A stretch of 64,000 bases of DNA, from contig OY759222.1 in the NCBI GenBank assembly GCA_963662175.1, positions 11,046,222-11,110,221 of the forward strand, given 5' to 3'. The translations under genes were made by a program, and so were the position numbers. Origin of the DNA: Aradus depressus. Taxonomy: Eukaryota > Arthropoda > Insecta > Hemiptera > Aradidae. Positions 46,701-61,500 of the stretch are shown here, one piece after another. Numbering within the stretch: the first letter of the stretch is position 1; the number at the start of each line of letters is the position of its first letter. The notes below the pieces were generated by a model, which did no database searches, was not told where the DNA came from, and saw only the letters and a program-made list of their open reading frames with translations.

Positions 46701-49700
46701 TAATCAATTGTTTTGTAATAGTCCCCATCTTGATTACGGATTGGTTTAAAAAAAAAAATGCTAATTCTATTTTGTGATACAACTATCTATTTTGCCATTA
46801 ATTATCGATATACATATTTGCTGTATACATTTTCGCTTATTATAAGGGATATACATTGACAATAAAAACGGAAATAAACTGATTATAAAAAACACAACAA
46901 ATTTCTCCATTTTTGCTCAAAAACATGATAGTTTAGACGTGGAATGAAGACACTAAAATTAATATTTGTATGAATACCCAAGTTTACTTTAACTACGCTT
47001 TAACTATTGTTGACACCTTAGAACCAGTTCTATATCCACATATGTAAGTATGTATTAACACTATTTGGTCATTTTCTATATATTGTTATTTTAAATATAC
47101 GAAAAACTTTTAATTAAAATTTTTATAACTCGTTTGACCTAGAATCTTTTCGTTTAATACACAAAAACCTTTTCACGCAAATCATATGTAAATTAGTTCT
47201 TGAAAAAATAAAATATATTTTTCTTTTAAATTTAGTTTTACCATTAATATTGTACAAAGAAAATATTTCCGCACAAACGAAAACCATACTGTACAGCCAC
47301 GTAAATTTCCTAGTTGGAATTCCAATTTTCTTCTTTGTCTGATATATAAGAATGGTTCGCACATAGCAAATTGACATAGTTTCCAACGAAACCTGAAGGT
47401 GGTGTAATGCAGAAACAGGTAGTATATGTATAAAAGTTATGTCGAATAAACAATATTTCAAAAAAAACTAAGTTTGTTTTTTATTTATTTGCAAAGTCAT
47501 TGTCAACTATTTCTTTTCTAATTACAAAATGGTAATTTACCCTTCTGGCCAGTGCCATACCAGGCTCCCAGAACTACCAGATCAGCACTATCAGCCATCG
47601 CTCCTCCAAATAGATAATCCTTCTTCACCTTCAGCCAGTGTCTCTTTCCCGGCTCGTATGTACTCTGCAACACCAACATCAACCCACATCAGATTAGAAG
47701 AAGGAAATGTAGTGATTATAGGAGGACCGATAATACATCCCGTAGGTCGAAAGTTATATTAGAAAAAGGCTTAAGTGTTAAACACTGCAAATTGTACACA
47801 AATATTATAAAAAATAGATAACAATAGACAATAAACAGCTTAAAATATACTGAGATTGGTCATGAATGCATAAAGAGAATGTACAAAGATTGAAGTTTTG
47901 AAAATTAATTATGCATAAATTACGTAAAAAAATGAATAACATTAATAATATTTACAATGGACTACTTGCAAGACTCTTTGACGTTAAAAAAAACACGATA
48001 TTCACACCAATAAGAGAGAAATACATTATTGAATGTTTTGATTACTCAAATGAAAGTACTCGGCAAAAAGCGAGGGAAACAGTGTTGCCATCTTCGACAA
48101 TCAATTTGTGTAATCAGTCATGTAAAATTGTCATATTTAGACGAAATATCATACGAATAAACAAGTACTCGGAATACTTGGCAAAATAAAGCCTTATCAC
48201 TGCATGATATACGTAAAATGTTAAAATAGATTAATACCAATTTTAGAGACCACATACTTTACAAATGTTCATCGTCTACTTGGATACTCTTGGCAGATGT
48301 GATTATTTCCTAAGGTTAAATTATTCAAGGTTTAGTTGTACGATATCGTACATTGTACCAAGGGCAATATTATCATACGGGTTTAATTAGTTAAAAAAAC
48401 TAACAATGGTATTACATACCATAGTCTTACCACCATTATGATATTCCAGCGAACACTTAGTAACTAACGCTCGAAGTGGAACTTCAACAAACTAAAAGTG
48501 AAGAGCAGGAATTTCGAATAGATTACTTCAAAAAAAAAGGAATTTTAGACAAAAAATACCACGTAAAGAAATTGTTTAAATATTTTTCTCTCTTACTTTT
48601 CTTTCTATGTAATTTATTTATAAGTAAAAAGAACCCCATACACTTTACATAAGTTAATACTATAATACTAATAATTATTGTTTAAATTAATTATTATAAT
48701 TTATTGTTTTCACTCATTATTTATTGTTATCACTATATTCACAAACTAAAAGTAATTTCACAAATTTTCACTAGTATGTTAATATATAAATTGTAAATAT
48801 AGATGTTTTTTTCAATGTAAATATATAAATAAATATTGCGAGGGCGCCGGTAGCTCAGAGGTAACGCCTTCTGATCTCAAGCAAAGATAGTTTCCCTTTT
48901 TTAAAGAATTCATCCTTAAAATAATGCGAGTAAAAAAATTAATAATATGAAAATAATTTGAAAATGTTGGTTTACCATTAAGTCTTTAAGAACCAATCCT
49001 TCCAGTCCTAATTTGAAAACTTTAGTGATCATAGCTTCAAGATGTTTGGCAGACTGAAACCAAAATTACACATATTAAAATAAAAATTCATTAATTTAAA
49101 ATGATGTATACATAAATAATACATAAACAACGTACACAGGTAGTATTTCATGGGCATAATGACAGAACAAAAAAATATAAATTAAGAAAACTTTCAATTT
49201 CGGCTAAAGAAGATTTGGTAAAATTTACATTAAATTTCGTAGTTCGTACACGTCAGGATAGACTAGCCTGAAAGTTGTTCACAATGATGGAAGAGGAAAT
49301 AGTGGCATTGAAGAAAATGTCCGAATACATTTCTGTGATCTGTGTCGATATATTGTAAAGCTAATAAAATAAATAAAAACAGAGAACATTTGTAACTTTT
49401 ATATTGTCTAATTCTACAAAAATATATAAACATAATGGGGTGAGTGAAGCAGAATACAAAAGTTTAAAAGTGACAAACATTTGAGTAGTCAATAATCTGA
49501 TAAAATGAAGAAAATAATTGTATTTAGTTAAGAAGATTATTGACTACCAATAATAAAAAAATCGGAGGCCATGGTGGCCGTGCGGGCTAGAGCGTAGGGC
49601 TTTGGTCGCATGGTCTCACCATGGTTTGCGGAAAAAAAAAAAAAAAAAAAAAAAAAAGATTATTGACAACTTATATGTTGTATTAATGTAAGAGAATTGG

Positions 49701-52700
49701 TTCAGTCCTTAAATACTATTAAATAATTTAAAACTCACATGAATTTCCTCCATTTCTGAATAAACAACCCTGTTTTGAATTTCTTTCATATTTTCATTTA
49801 AAATATTCTTTCTTTCGACAAGTGGTCTATATTTGTAAACAAAATGTTTAATTAGAAAAATTGGGAAAACAAAACATTAAATATACTATACATTTACAGT
49901 AAAAATATATACTTGTTCAATAGAGATTCGCCATTGTAGTAAATACAATCAAATACGAATAAACAAACATTGGCATTCTTGAATTCGTTTTTCTGAAAGT
50001 AAAAAAAAAATATATATATATACATATAAAAAAGATAATATTACATAACAATAAATAAACAAATCTATGTATTTAATACAAATAGATTGATAATATGTTA
50101 TACAGTGTCCTATATAATATTGTTATCCTAATTTCTTGAACTTCTTGATTCCTGACTTGAGCTATATATTTCCTAGCACAGAATTAAGAAATTAATCCAA
50201 GTAATAATAATAATAATAATAAATTACTTCCCCAGTTATAAAAAGTATAGGGGAAGTTATGTATCGGTCAGAAATCCGATGCTGCGTTGTCACCGGATTT
50301 TCATGTATTCCGAGCTTCTGATTTGGAAAATGACACGCAAGTTTATGTGAGTCCTAAACTGCATAAGAACGACATCTATTGATTCTCATGCAAATCGGCA
50401 AAAAGGAAGGAGGCTTAACACAAATGTTCTAATAACTGCAGTTGTGATGAATATATTCACAAGAAATTTCATATGTAAATTCAAATACACCTATTAATTT
50501 TCAGCGTACTTGGCCAAAGGGAAAGTGGCGATCAGAGAGAAAGGCGCATCTCAAAACCCCAAATATCTGCCGAATTATGAGGTTTCAGAAGCTCTTATTA
50601 AAAAAATTATTGGGTGCCATCTTTATGGGGTTTTGAATTGTAATATAAAATTTCATGTCGATACATTCATTATATCGGCAGTTATTGGGATTTTTGAGTT
50701 GAGTCCCTCTATGATCCCCCTCCACTTCTAAAAATTAATATGTGTCCTACTTAAAAGACTTTGAATTTAAATATGAAATCTCATGTCAACACATTCATTA
50801 TAATGGCAGTTATTAGAGTTTTTGTGTTAAGCTTCTTCCTAATACCTCCTTTTCTTTGGCTGAAAATCAATAGATGTCGTCCTAAGAGTGTTCTGGATAC
50901 ACATATATAGCATCTCACGAAATTACATGTTACCTTGTGTTTCCCCAAAGTTCCAAAAGGTAGAGGATTTCCTGTTTGGTTGTCGATCATAAGAATCTCG
51001 CTGTCTAATATCAAATCCTTACCATGAGGAAATGCTTTTGGTATAAATTCTTCCAATGTTTTAACCTGAAAAACAATTAACTCATGAGGGCGGTGTTCAG
51101 CCTTAAAACGATAAGTAACCACTTTCAGTATGGATTTTAAAGCTAATTTGCTAAACTTTTTGATCTTAATTCGGTTGATATTAATAGTACGTACAACCGC
51201 ATATAACCTTCAAACTAAACCAAAATGACGACTGATTTCCAAGTAAAATACGTTTTATTTGATGCTAAGGGTGTTGTTCACCACGAGAACCTCCCTCAAG
51301 GCTCCACAGTGAACCAGACTTACTACATTGAAGTTCTGAAACGTCTGGGGGACGCCATCTGTCGCAGAAGTCCAGAAATGTGGAGGAGTGGCGACTGGTT
51401 TTTCCATCACGACAACGCGCTCCAGTCCATTCAGTCCTCAGAACTCATGAGTTTTTCGCCAAACACTCGATCACTGTTCTTTTCTCCCCCCCCCCCCCCC
51501 CCCCTCCCTATATAAAAAATATATAGTTCATAAAAAAAAAAAAACGTTTCTCAATATAAACGATATAATATGTCAATTCGATATTTTTTTATGCTCCCCC
51601 ATGGGGTTTCTCTGTGTCAGGAGAACCTGGACTGTTTCACTATAAGTTTCCGACAGGAGGGTCAACAATTTATTTATTCGGATACATCAATGGGATTTTT
51701 AAAATATGAATAATAGCTGAAATATTAATATCGTTTATATTGAGAAATAAATTTTTTTATAAGAACTATACATTTTTTTTTATGCTCCTCCTTTATTTTT
51801 TACTTAGTTTTAACACATAAAAGAGGAAAACAATATTAAAAAAAGTCTAGAACGTCTGGGGACCAGGAGCACCAATTCCGAACAATTACCATATTATTAT
51901 TATGTCTGTCAAAATAAAAGACATCACTTCGCTCGATCTATAAATGTGAATGTTTACAGAAAAAAATGATGTTACCTTATGAGGAAGTACTGGTTTAAGA
52001 CTTCTGGAATAAAATTTAAACTGGTTTCCTTTTTTGTGAACTTGAACTCTTTCGCCGTCGTACTTCACTTCGGAGTACATTCCATTGGGACATCGCTTGA
52101 GAGCTTCTTCAATAGATTTACATGCCATGGCCTATACATAAAACAAAAATAAAATAAAATTAAACAAATTAATAAGAGTAATTAACATAACAATAACAAG
52201 TACACAATCAAAGAACAACTGGCAGTTTATATTTGAAACTCATATACCTTTATGCTGACGACATAGCTATCGTTTTACACTCCTGGAGGACAGACACAAT
52301 AAATCATAGACTAACGGACGGTTATAGACGAATCAAACGGTTTTTTTAACTTAAAATTAATGAGGGAAAAACTGAAGCGAACTTGGTTACAAAAAGTCCA
52401 GCATTATCCCAGAAAGTAGAAAATTTGGTCTGGACCGATACAGTAAAATACGTTGGTGTTCTACTAGACAGACGACTGAGCTTCAGCCAACATATCAGGC
52501 AGAAAGCAAATATTGTGGGCGGACTTGTGTTCTCCCTATTCCCGTCACTCCACAGAAAGGCAGCCCTTTCTAACCAATAGACTCCTAATTTACAAGCTTC
52601 TGTTGCGGCCAGTTATAACGTATGCATGCCCAGTGTGGGCCGGTCTTGCAAGCAATACCAACTTGAGAACTCTTCAAGTGACCCAAAACAAATGCCTTAG

Positions 52701-55700
52701 ATTGGTTGGTAGCTACTCGAGGGACGCCTCCAAATCCATGAAGATCTAAATGTGGAGCTCCTACTGGACTACATAATAAATTTCAGTAAAAACCTTTTAC
52801 TCAAGTATGACACAAATCAAAGCGTTTTGGTAAAGAAAATAGGGGAAAATCAAGGAGGGAAACACAAAAATATCCGTTCACGATTTTTAATTATAATCTC
52901 TGTTTTTGAATGTTTATTAATTTATTTTCTATTCATTTCAGTTACTTTGTATTTTTTTTTTGTCTTCAAGAGTTTTTTTAAATTTACTCTTAAGCAGTAG
53001 CATTGTTTCTAATTTAACTGATTCTTTTTGATTTGTATTTAGTGTATAAGGGTAATGGTTAAGGAACCTTATTGTATAATTGTACCTCTGTGAATGCGAC
53101 TGTTATAATAAACTCTTCTTCTTCTATTTGAAACATTAATGGTTGGTTATTAAGAAAAATATAACTAAAATTGTTAGTATCTTGTTTGACCTAGAGTTTT
53201 GTAGTATTTGGTTGTGAATTAACTTTATGAAATGTATGTAGTATTGTACTGTCTTGATGAAAACCACTTATTCCAACTTTGTGTTTTTTCTCCTCTCATG
53301 AGTTTGTCAAGTTTACTTTTGGACTTTTCAATCCAAAAACCTTTGTAAAATAGCCAATGCTCCTTATTACGTCTCCAACCAAACTCTTCACACTGACCTT
53401 AACGTATCTTTTGTCACCGAAGTCACTAAATCCAAGTATAAAAAATTATTTTCACTTAAAAATATCTGTTTATAAATAAAAAAAACTAATAAAAAAAAAC
53501 GTTTGGACAGGTCGGATCAATAAACGTATACTATTGGAAAATAATGAATAAATAGTTACTGTAGTGTGAAAAAACGTTGATAAGTGTTAGATATTGTGAC
53601 TCATACCCGGGCTTTAACTACAAAGTCATATCGCCTACTACCAGAGCGTTCATTCGTCGCTATAGTGGACATAAGCCCGACTTTACTGGGAATCCTAAAT
53701 TTTGCCTACTCGGCTTATGTTACATACAGGCTACGGACAATCGCTTAACATACTATCCGAAGGATGGCTTGCTCAATGTTTTATGCCTCCCAAAAACCTT
53801 TGAACCCCCGACCCAAGAAGTGTGAAAATAATTTCCTAGAACTAATGATGAGACTTTACAAACAAAACAGTTAACATTTTGTTGTCAATAGGAAATGTCA
53901 GACCTTACAAATCGAAGGCTCAAACTATGAATGGGTATGTAAACAAAACCATGAATCAATCATAGCATCATTGATTATCTATCCTAGTTTCAATGGACTG
54001 GAAAACTTTCACAACTTACATTAACAGAATTGTTTATAAATTAACAATAATGGATCCCTGGAACTAGACAACTTGCCAGACTGTATGTAAACAAACACAG
54101 ATCCACCCACAGGGAACCTCAGTCATGCAGCTCCCCCGCTATTTGAAATTTCGACCAATTTTTAATACCCAGAAAATTCCGGAATTTTCAGATTCATTTC
54201 AGGGACAGCCATGAGTTTATTTAGAAAGGACTCCATTGTTCTCCTCGCGCGTCCTTAATTCATCTGTACACCTTCTAAAATTATGAAAATATTTTACAGC
54301 GGAAAGTGTGATTGTTGCTTCCATAGCTCAACAAAAAAATCGTTAGAAAATCACTATGTACTTCCCCATCATGAAAAAATCAACTACGTGAACTCTCGAC
54401 CCAGATACTGCAGATCGGCGCATCCGAATCAACATTCTCCAGTTTGCACGCGATCACATGTCGCCGTAGCCTTTCCAAAACGAGATTTACATGATACAGA
54501 TGCTCATCGCAGCTTCCTGAAAACACTATGACATCGTCTAAATAGGCACGGGCGAAATCGTGGAAGCCCTGCAGGACCGTACCGCTCATCAGCCATAGGA
54601 ATGTCCTTGGAGCTAATTTTAATCCAAACGGTATACGGATAAACTCGTGCAGATTTCCATCTGGAGTGCTGAACGCGGTGTACGGTGACGCCTCTTCTGA
54701 CATACAAATCTGCCAGTATCCCGAGCGTAAATCTAACGATTTAAAGTTGGCTCTTCTGGCGTCTTGCATTAAATCCTCGATACGAGGCATCACTGTAACT
54801 GTATCCTTCGTGACCTTATTGAGCTCGCGGTAATCCAAAAAAAGCGGTAAGTTCCGTCCTTTTTCTTAACGAGTACCACTGGAGAGCAGTAGTTGGAGGA
54901 ACTTGCCCGGATAATGCCATCTCATAGCATTTCCTCCGTCTGCTCGACCAGGCACCGTCGCTGCTCCTCAGAGTAGTGAAACCATTCTTCTTCAACAGGC
55001 CAATCGACCTTGGGCTAAATGTGGAATTACATAGTGGCTTTTGAATCCTCATATTAAATTTTGTATCGATACATTCATTACATCGATAGTTACTAGGGTA
55101 TTTTTGAGTCGATCCTCCTTCTGATCCCCTCACCCGTTCGGCTAATTCCGCTGAAAATTGAAAGATGTCGTCCTTATTAGGGCTTTGAATATACATATAA
55201 AATTTCGTGTCAATATATTCACCACTATGGCAGTTATTAGAGTTTTTGTATTAAGCCTCCCTCCTAATCCCCACTTCGTTTGGTCAATTTGACTAAAAGT
55301 CAATAGGTATGTGTCCTTAGATGGTTCTGGATACACATATAAAATTTCGTGTCGATACGTTCATTCTATCGGGAGTTATCGTGTTCACAGACAGATTTGT
55401 TTTTTCATGTTTGATGTCAGTAGGTCGGATAACTTGAAATTTCATTGAAAACTCGGAATCGAATGTTTGACCGATTACGTAACTTCCCCTTTACGTATAG
55501 TTGGGAAAGTAAAACAAGTCATTTTGTATAAAGGTCGATTCAATTATAAAACACAACGAAGAACACAACTAATCCTAACTGGTTATAACAACATGCATGA
55601 TTTCTCATCAATTACATCACATATTTCTATCAATTCCAACTGTAAGCATTAACACAGACAGGATTATGCAATATTGATAGTACAAATTTATTGATTTATT

Positions 55701-58531
55701 AGCTATAATAAATATTCATCAGTATTGAGCATACGTCCTTGTTTTTATAAGAATCGGCCTCGAAAGGAATCTGTCTCAATATTAGTGATTCTCAGTGAAT
55801 GCGCATCGCATTAGTTACATGCGAAGTTTTTCAAGTGTCAAAAAGCGGTAATAGGCATCGCAAAAATATCTCAAAATAATATTGTTATAGTTAGTATGAC
55901 TCATGCCCGGAGTTTAACTACGAGGCCATACATATCGCCTGCTACCAGAGAGCTCTCTCGTCACACAATTTTGCGTACCAGGGTTTAGTTATCTGAGGTA
56001 AGGATGTTTATCGAGTACCTAACATCGCACAGGCTTGGGACCACCGCTTAATGTCCCATCCGAAGGACGGAGTGCTTGATTTTTTTTCCTCCCTCATAAA
56101 ATAAAGCAAGGGCCTAGGCCGGGTTTCGAATCCGAAATCATGAGCTTAGTAGGCTAGCTAGCATGCTATCTCAGCTACCAGCACTTATATTGTAGTATAA
56201 TTTTTTGGCTTTTTCGCGTTCATATAGAGGATAAGAAATACACATGTCGCAGGATCTACGGCCCCACCCAAGTCTGGCGCATCCGAGACAACCAAGAGTT
56301 GTACGCACTCTATACAGAGCCAAAATTGTCACACTGGATTAGAGTTACCAGATTACATTGGGCTGGATGTAAGACGGAGGACCTTATACCAAGGAAACTC
56401 GTGAATGTGACACCGGAGGGTAGGAGAAGAGTGGGACGACCCAGAAGAAGATGTCTGGAGACCGTGAATAGAGACGGAAGACTACGGTGTTAGGTGCTTG
56501 TTGGATATTAAGCATTACACTATAACATGGTTTTAACATTTTTGCAGAGATATTGTGAAACACTTAATAGAAAATATAAAGAAAAATGTAGGTTTTTAAA
56601 AAAAATATTGTCTATTTGACAAAATATATATATGGGAGTACTTTCGGTATTGCTAAAATCTTCAGCCATGACATAAAAAATACTAAAAGTCATAATTTAA
56701 TATTTGTTAAGTCGTGGTTGAATAGCAATACCGAAACTACCTCCATATACTTTTTATATTTTGTGAAATAGACTGTTTAAAAAAAAAAAACACATTTACT
56801 TTATATTTACTACAATATGCTACTTATAGTAAATATAAAGGATTATTATATCAATATATATATAAATATATAATTATTATACCAATGCCTTTGTCTACCC
56901 TTCCCCCCCCCCCCGGTTGTTATGACCAGATAACTGTTTAAGTCTATAGGTACTGAAAGAATCCTCTAGATGTCTCTGAGATACACGAATCACAATGATA
57001 CACAATCTGTAGCAATAAAGATATATATATAATATTTTGTATTTTTCATTATCTAATCCTTTTGAACGAAAATTTTTAGAGAAATTACTAAAATCCCTTC
57101 AAAAATAAAAATTTGATTACAAAGAATGGAAAGATTTTTAAATAATATTATCGTAAAGGGCATTGCACTCGAGGAAAAGTAAGAAGATTATCTCATGATT
57201 GACCTTATTAATTTCAGAATTATCATAAATGAAATATTAACCTTTGAAAAAAAAATTGCCTACTATCCAATGTACAGAGTAGTATTGAGTAATTCATAAT
57301 AGTATTGAGATGAGTATACAATCATCATATACAATCTTCAATCATAATACAGATGGATAGTAAAAAAAACATTTTTATACATTTGTATACATATTATTTT
57401 TTAGAAATATTAATAGAAAGATTTCTCATAAAGTTAACGCTCTTTTTTGAGTAGTAATAGAAGAAATGTTAACAAAGAGTATAGAAAAAGAGGTGATTCA
57501 TTAAAAATATACTTCCCATCTCAAATAACATGTAATAAACCAAGCTTCCTCTAAGTCGTCTTGTGAGTTATAGGATGCACACTATTTTTAGTGTCTTATG
57601 TAAAAAAAAACATTTATTGTTTATGCAAAACCGATAAAACATAGAAATTTAGTCATTATGAAGGAAAAAAAATTATTGCTGATGAAAAATTAATATGGTA
57701 CAGAAATTGAGTTACAATAATACATTTTTACAATTGTTATTAATACATTTGCTTAGAGAAATACAAATTATACCAGTATGACAATCAGAATTATATTTGC
57801 GAGGATTATTAGTCATTCTCGGATTCAGATCGATATTGGAGATGGCCAAACGAATAACCATCCCCTCAAAATCATAGATGGAAGGGAAACATAGATACAG
57901 AATCGAACATTGATGTTTGTTGACCATCTCTGTCCGAAGTGTTTTTTTTATTTCTATTATCTGTACGTTTTAGTCTGATGTGAGCGTTCCATTGTTTAAT
58001 CCAAGCGGACAGTTTCTGAAGTTGAGAGAATGTGATTATCTATATGGACTGATGGGCAGTTACTGAGGCCGAGTGTAAATGTAGTATGAACTCTTCATGA
58101 ACCAGTACAACAATATAATTATATAGGAACAATATAATTTGCCTATTATATTGCAAAAAGGAATTTTCCTTGTTTAACAATGTAAATAACTCACTCCAAC
58201 TAAGGGGGATTTCCAAATCATTCACACACAAAGTTATGTAAGTGATAGTTAGATAAAAAGTAATTAGGCATCATTAGAAAATTTACATAAAAAATAATAA
58301 TAAAACAAAAGAGTAATAATATAGGAAGAAATTTAAAAAAAATAATGAGAAGGATGGACCCTTGACCTGTGTTCTGAGAATTCCACTGTTATATTTCGTA
58401 TTATTTGCATTGTCATTATTATAATTATATTATTTAGTCTAACTTATTATTTTCTATTCCGATATATTATAGAATCCGGGAGTTTGGTATACAAGAAACA
58501 AGAAATGTATATATGTATATTTCTTGTTTCT

Positions 58532-58575
<44 letters not shown>

Positions 58576-61500
58576 CAATTCAGTCTTTCTTTTTTTTTTT
58601 TTTTTTTTTTTGGCAGGAGGAGGGAATGCCAATTACGCACATCCAGGGAAGATAGCCCTGGATAGTGTGGGACTCGAGCCGTGGCCCCATACCCACTAAA
58701 ACCCTCTCCTTCGACGATCCTGATTCCCTTCCGCGGAACAGACGGCCTGTCATTACTTCGCGGAAGGGAGGAAGGGTGGCGGGAAACGCCCCTTCTTCTG
58801 CTTATAGCCGCTATCGTTGTTCCTTGTCAGCCCTCCCTTGGAGGGCCAGCTCACCCATGATGAGTGCTGCAAATTCGCAGCCCTCATCCCACGAATTCTG
58901 GGAGCGCAGCATAGCGCCCACGTAACTGGTATCAGTCAATTCAAAGTCTACAAAGACTTCAAACAGACAATAACATGGTGAGCAAATTTAGAGAGTACTG
59001 CAGTACCATTCAAGGTTCAGGAAAGCACGTTACATTCTGTTGGGTTCTCTCTCACGTAAGACTGGGGGATAACGAAAAGGCATATATTGCAGGATGCTCG
59101 AAACATAATTTTCGAAATTAATTTATTCAGTTTATTTATTATTGAACAAATGGTAAATAAACTTGTTGAATACACCAATCACCAAATTGAAAAAAATAAA
59201 ACTAATTTAAAAACCTTTCAGTGATCAAAAATATGAAGGCAACGAAAATGAAAACCCTATTATGATTGTTGTATATAACTGCTGCTCTAGTCGATGTGTG
59301 GTCGTTATGTGGATCACAGTTTTATCTATCAGTTATGCCTAAAAATGTATTCAAATTTGTGATAAAGAATTTGAGATTTGATGACAAAGTTACTCGGATA
59401 CAAAGACGTGATAATATTCGTTGTACATAAAGCAAAAAAAAAAAAAAATCAAAACTATCCATTCTATTTCTCAACGTAGGAAAACGTTCTATTTATTTCA
59501 GAATTATTCAACAAGAAATTAATAGAAGACATAAATGAAAACAATAATTAATATAAATGAAATGATAAAACAAAACAAGTTGTTATAGTGATTAGCGTGG
59601 TTGAGTAGTCACCGCAACCTTGGGGTCAATCTGAACGATAAAAGCACTCGGGTAAAACCGGGATTTTATCTGAACCATCTACAGCTTTCAGAGGTGGTAA
59701 CAAATAAATAAACACAAAAAATACATTTCATCTGTCTGTAAATACATACGATACAGCGGAAAAAGTCATCAGTGAATCACCGGCAATGTACATTCCCAGC
59801 ACGAATTAATCAAATAAGGTTTCGCTCTCCCTCCAGCCAATGGACCGTTTTGGTTTAAAATCAATATTTGACATACATAGAGACTTTTGTATCCTCATTT
59901 TAAATTTCTTGTCGATACATTAATTACATCGGTAGTAATTAGGGTTTTTGAGTTGAGCCCCCATCTCTTATTCCTCCCCTTTCTTTGATTAATTTTGCGA
60001 AAAATCAATAGGCATCGTTCATAAGAAATTCTAGATATACGTATAAAATTTCGTGTCAATACAATCATTCATAGGGAGTTATCGTGTTCACAGACACACA
60101 CACACACAGACAGGATATTTAAGATAATCACTTAGATGGCAGAATTATTAAAATATACTTAAAAGGAAGAATTGTAGTTAGTTATCATGACTCATGCCCG
60201 GGCTTTAACTAGGAGGTCATACAGCTTACTACCAGAACGCTCTTTCGTCACTCTGGTGGACATGAGCCCGACTCAACTGTGGGAGTCCTAAATTTTGCCT
60301 ACCCTGAATTTTAATTCACCTAGGGCAGAAGTCTTTAACGAGTACCTGACATCATACAGGCTCGGGACCATCGCATAAGGTCCCATCCGAAGGAGGGCGT
60401 GCTTAAGTTTATTTCACCTCCCAGATAAAATAAACTAAGGGCCTAGGCCGGGTTTCGAACCCACGATCTTGAGCTCAGAAGGCAAGCATGCATACCACTG
60501 AGCTACCCGCGCCCTCGGGAAGAATTTTATAAATACTGCGTTAATTGAATTGGACTTACAATTAGACAGACGACTAACATGGACAGTTCACATCACACTA
60601 AAACGTATAGAAATAACAAGACGCTTCGGACTACTAAATCCATTAATTATACGACGATTATCACTCTTACTGACTAACAAACTCACAACTTATTACATAC
60701 TACCCTTACGAAGTATGTATAGGGGCAGTCATGGAATCGGTCAAAACTCGATGAGTAGTTTTCAACGATATTTCATATTTTTCGACTTTCAGATCTCAAA
60801 TATGAAAAAACAATTTGTCTGTGTATGTGTCTGTGAACATAAGCCTTGATAGAGTAAATGTATCGACACAAAATTTTATATGTGAATCCAAAACCCTCTA
60901 ACGACAACACCTATCGATTCTCAGCTAAATCGATCAAAGGGAAGGGGGAATTAAGGGAGAGACTTATCTCAACAACTCTAATCTTGATTATCTTTAGGGA
61001 TTTCTGATTTACATGAAAATCGATCGTTATTTTAGAAATAAAGTGAAAGTGACAAAGTTAATTCGTGATTTTTCTTTTTACTTTGAACGTTGACACAGAA
61101 AATATGGAAACGGTCATGAGATATTCGTAAGATAACTCATTGGTATATGATAATATAAAAATAACAAATAATACTTACCAACATAGGTAAAACAGGGACC
61201 ATAAGTGAAATTCCAACATTTAGGTCTGATTTGGACGTTTTCCCAACTTTCTCTAGAATTGAATTGATGTCTCGTGACGCTTGAAACGCTTCGTAGGCAT
61301 CAGGATGAACCGCATCCAATCTATACAACAAAATAACATTCAACTACAGAATATGTAAATTGTGCAACGAAAGTTTATTTATTTACAAAAAAACAACTGA
61401 ACAACTTTTATGAAGACTCACAATAGGAGGTGAGCCTGGACCACCGCCTTACGTGGAAGTTCCACATCAACCATAAACCTCACCCAGGCACATGGCCTAG

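Noticed and set aside
54283..54531. + strand 82-codon ORF
   Set aside because: Antisense of the Ty3-type RT fragment.
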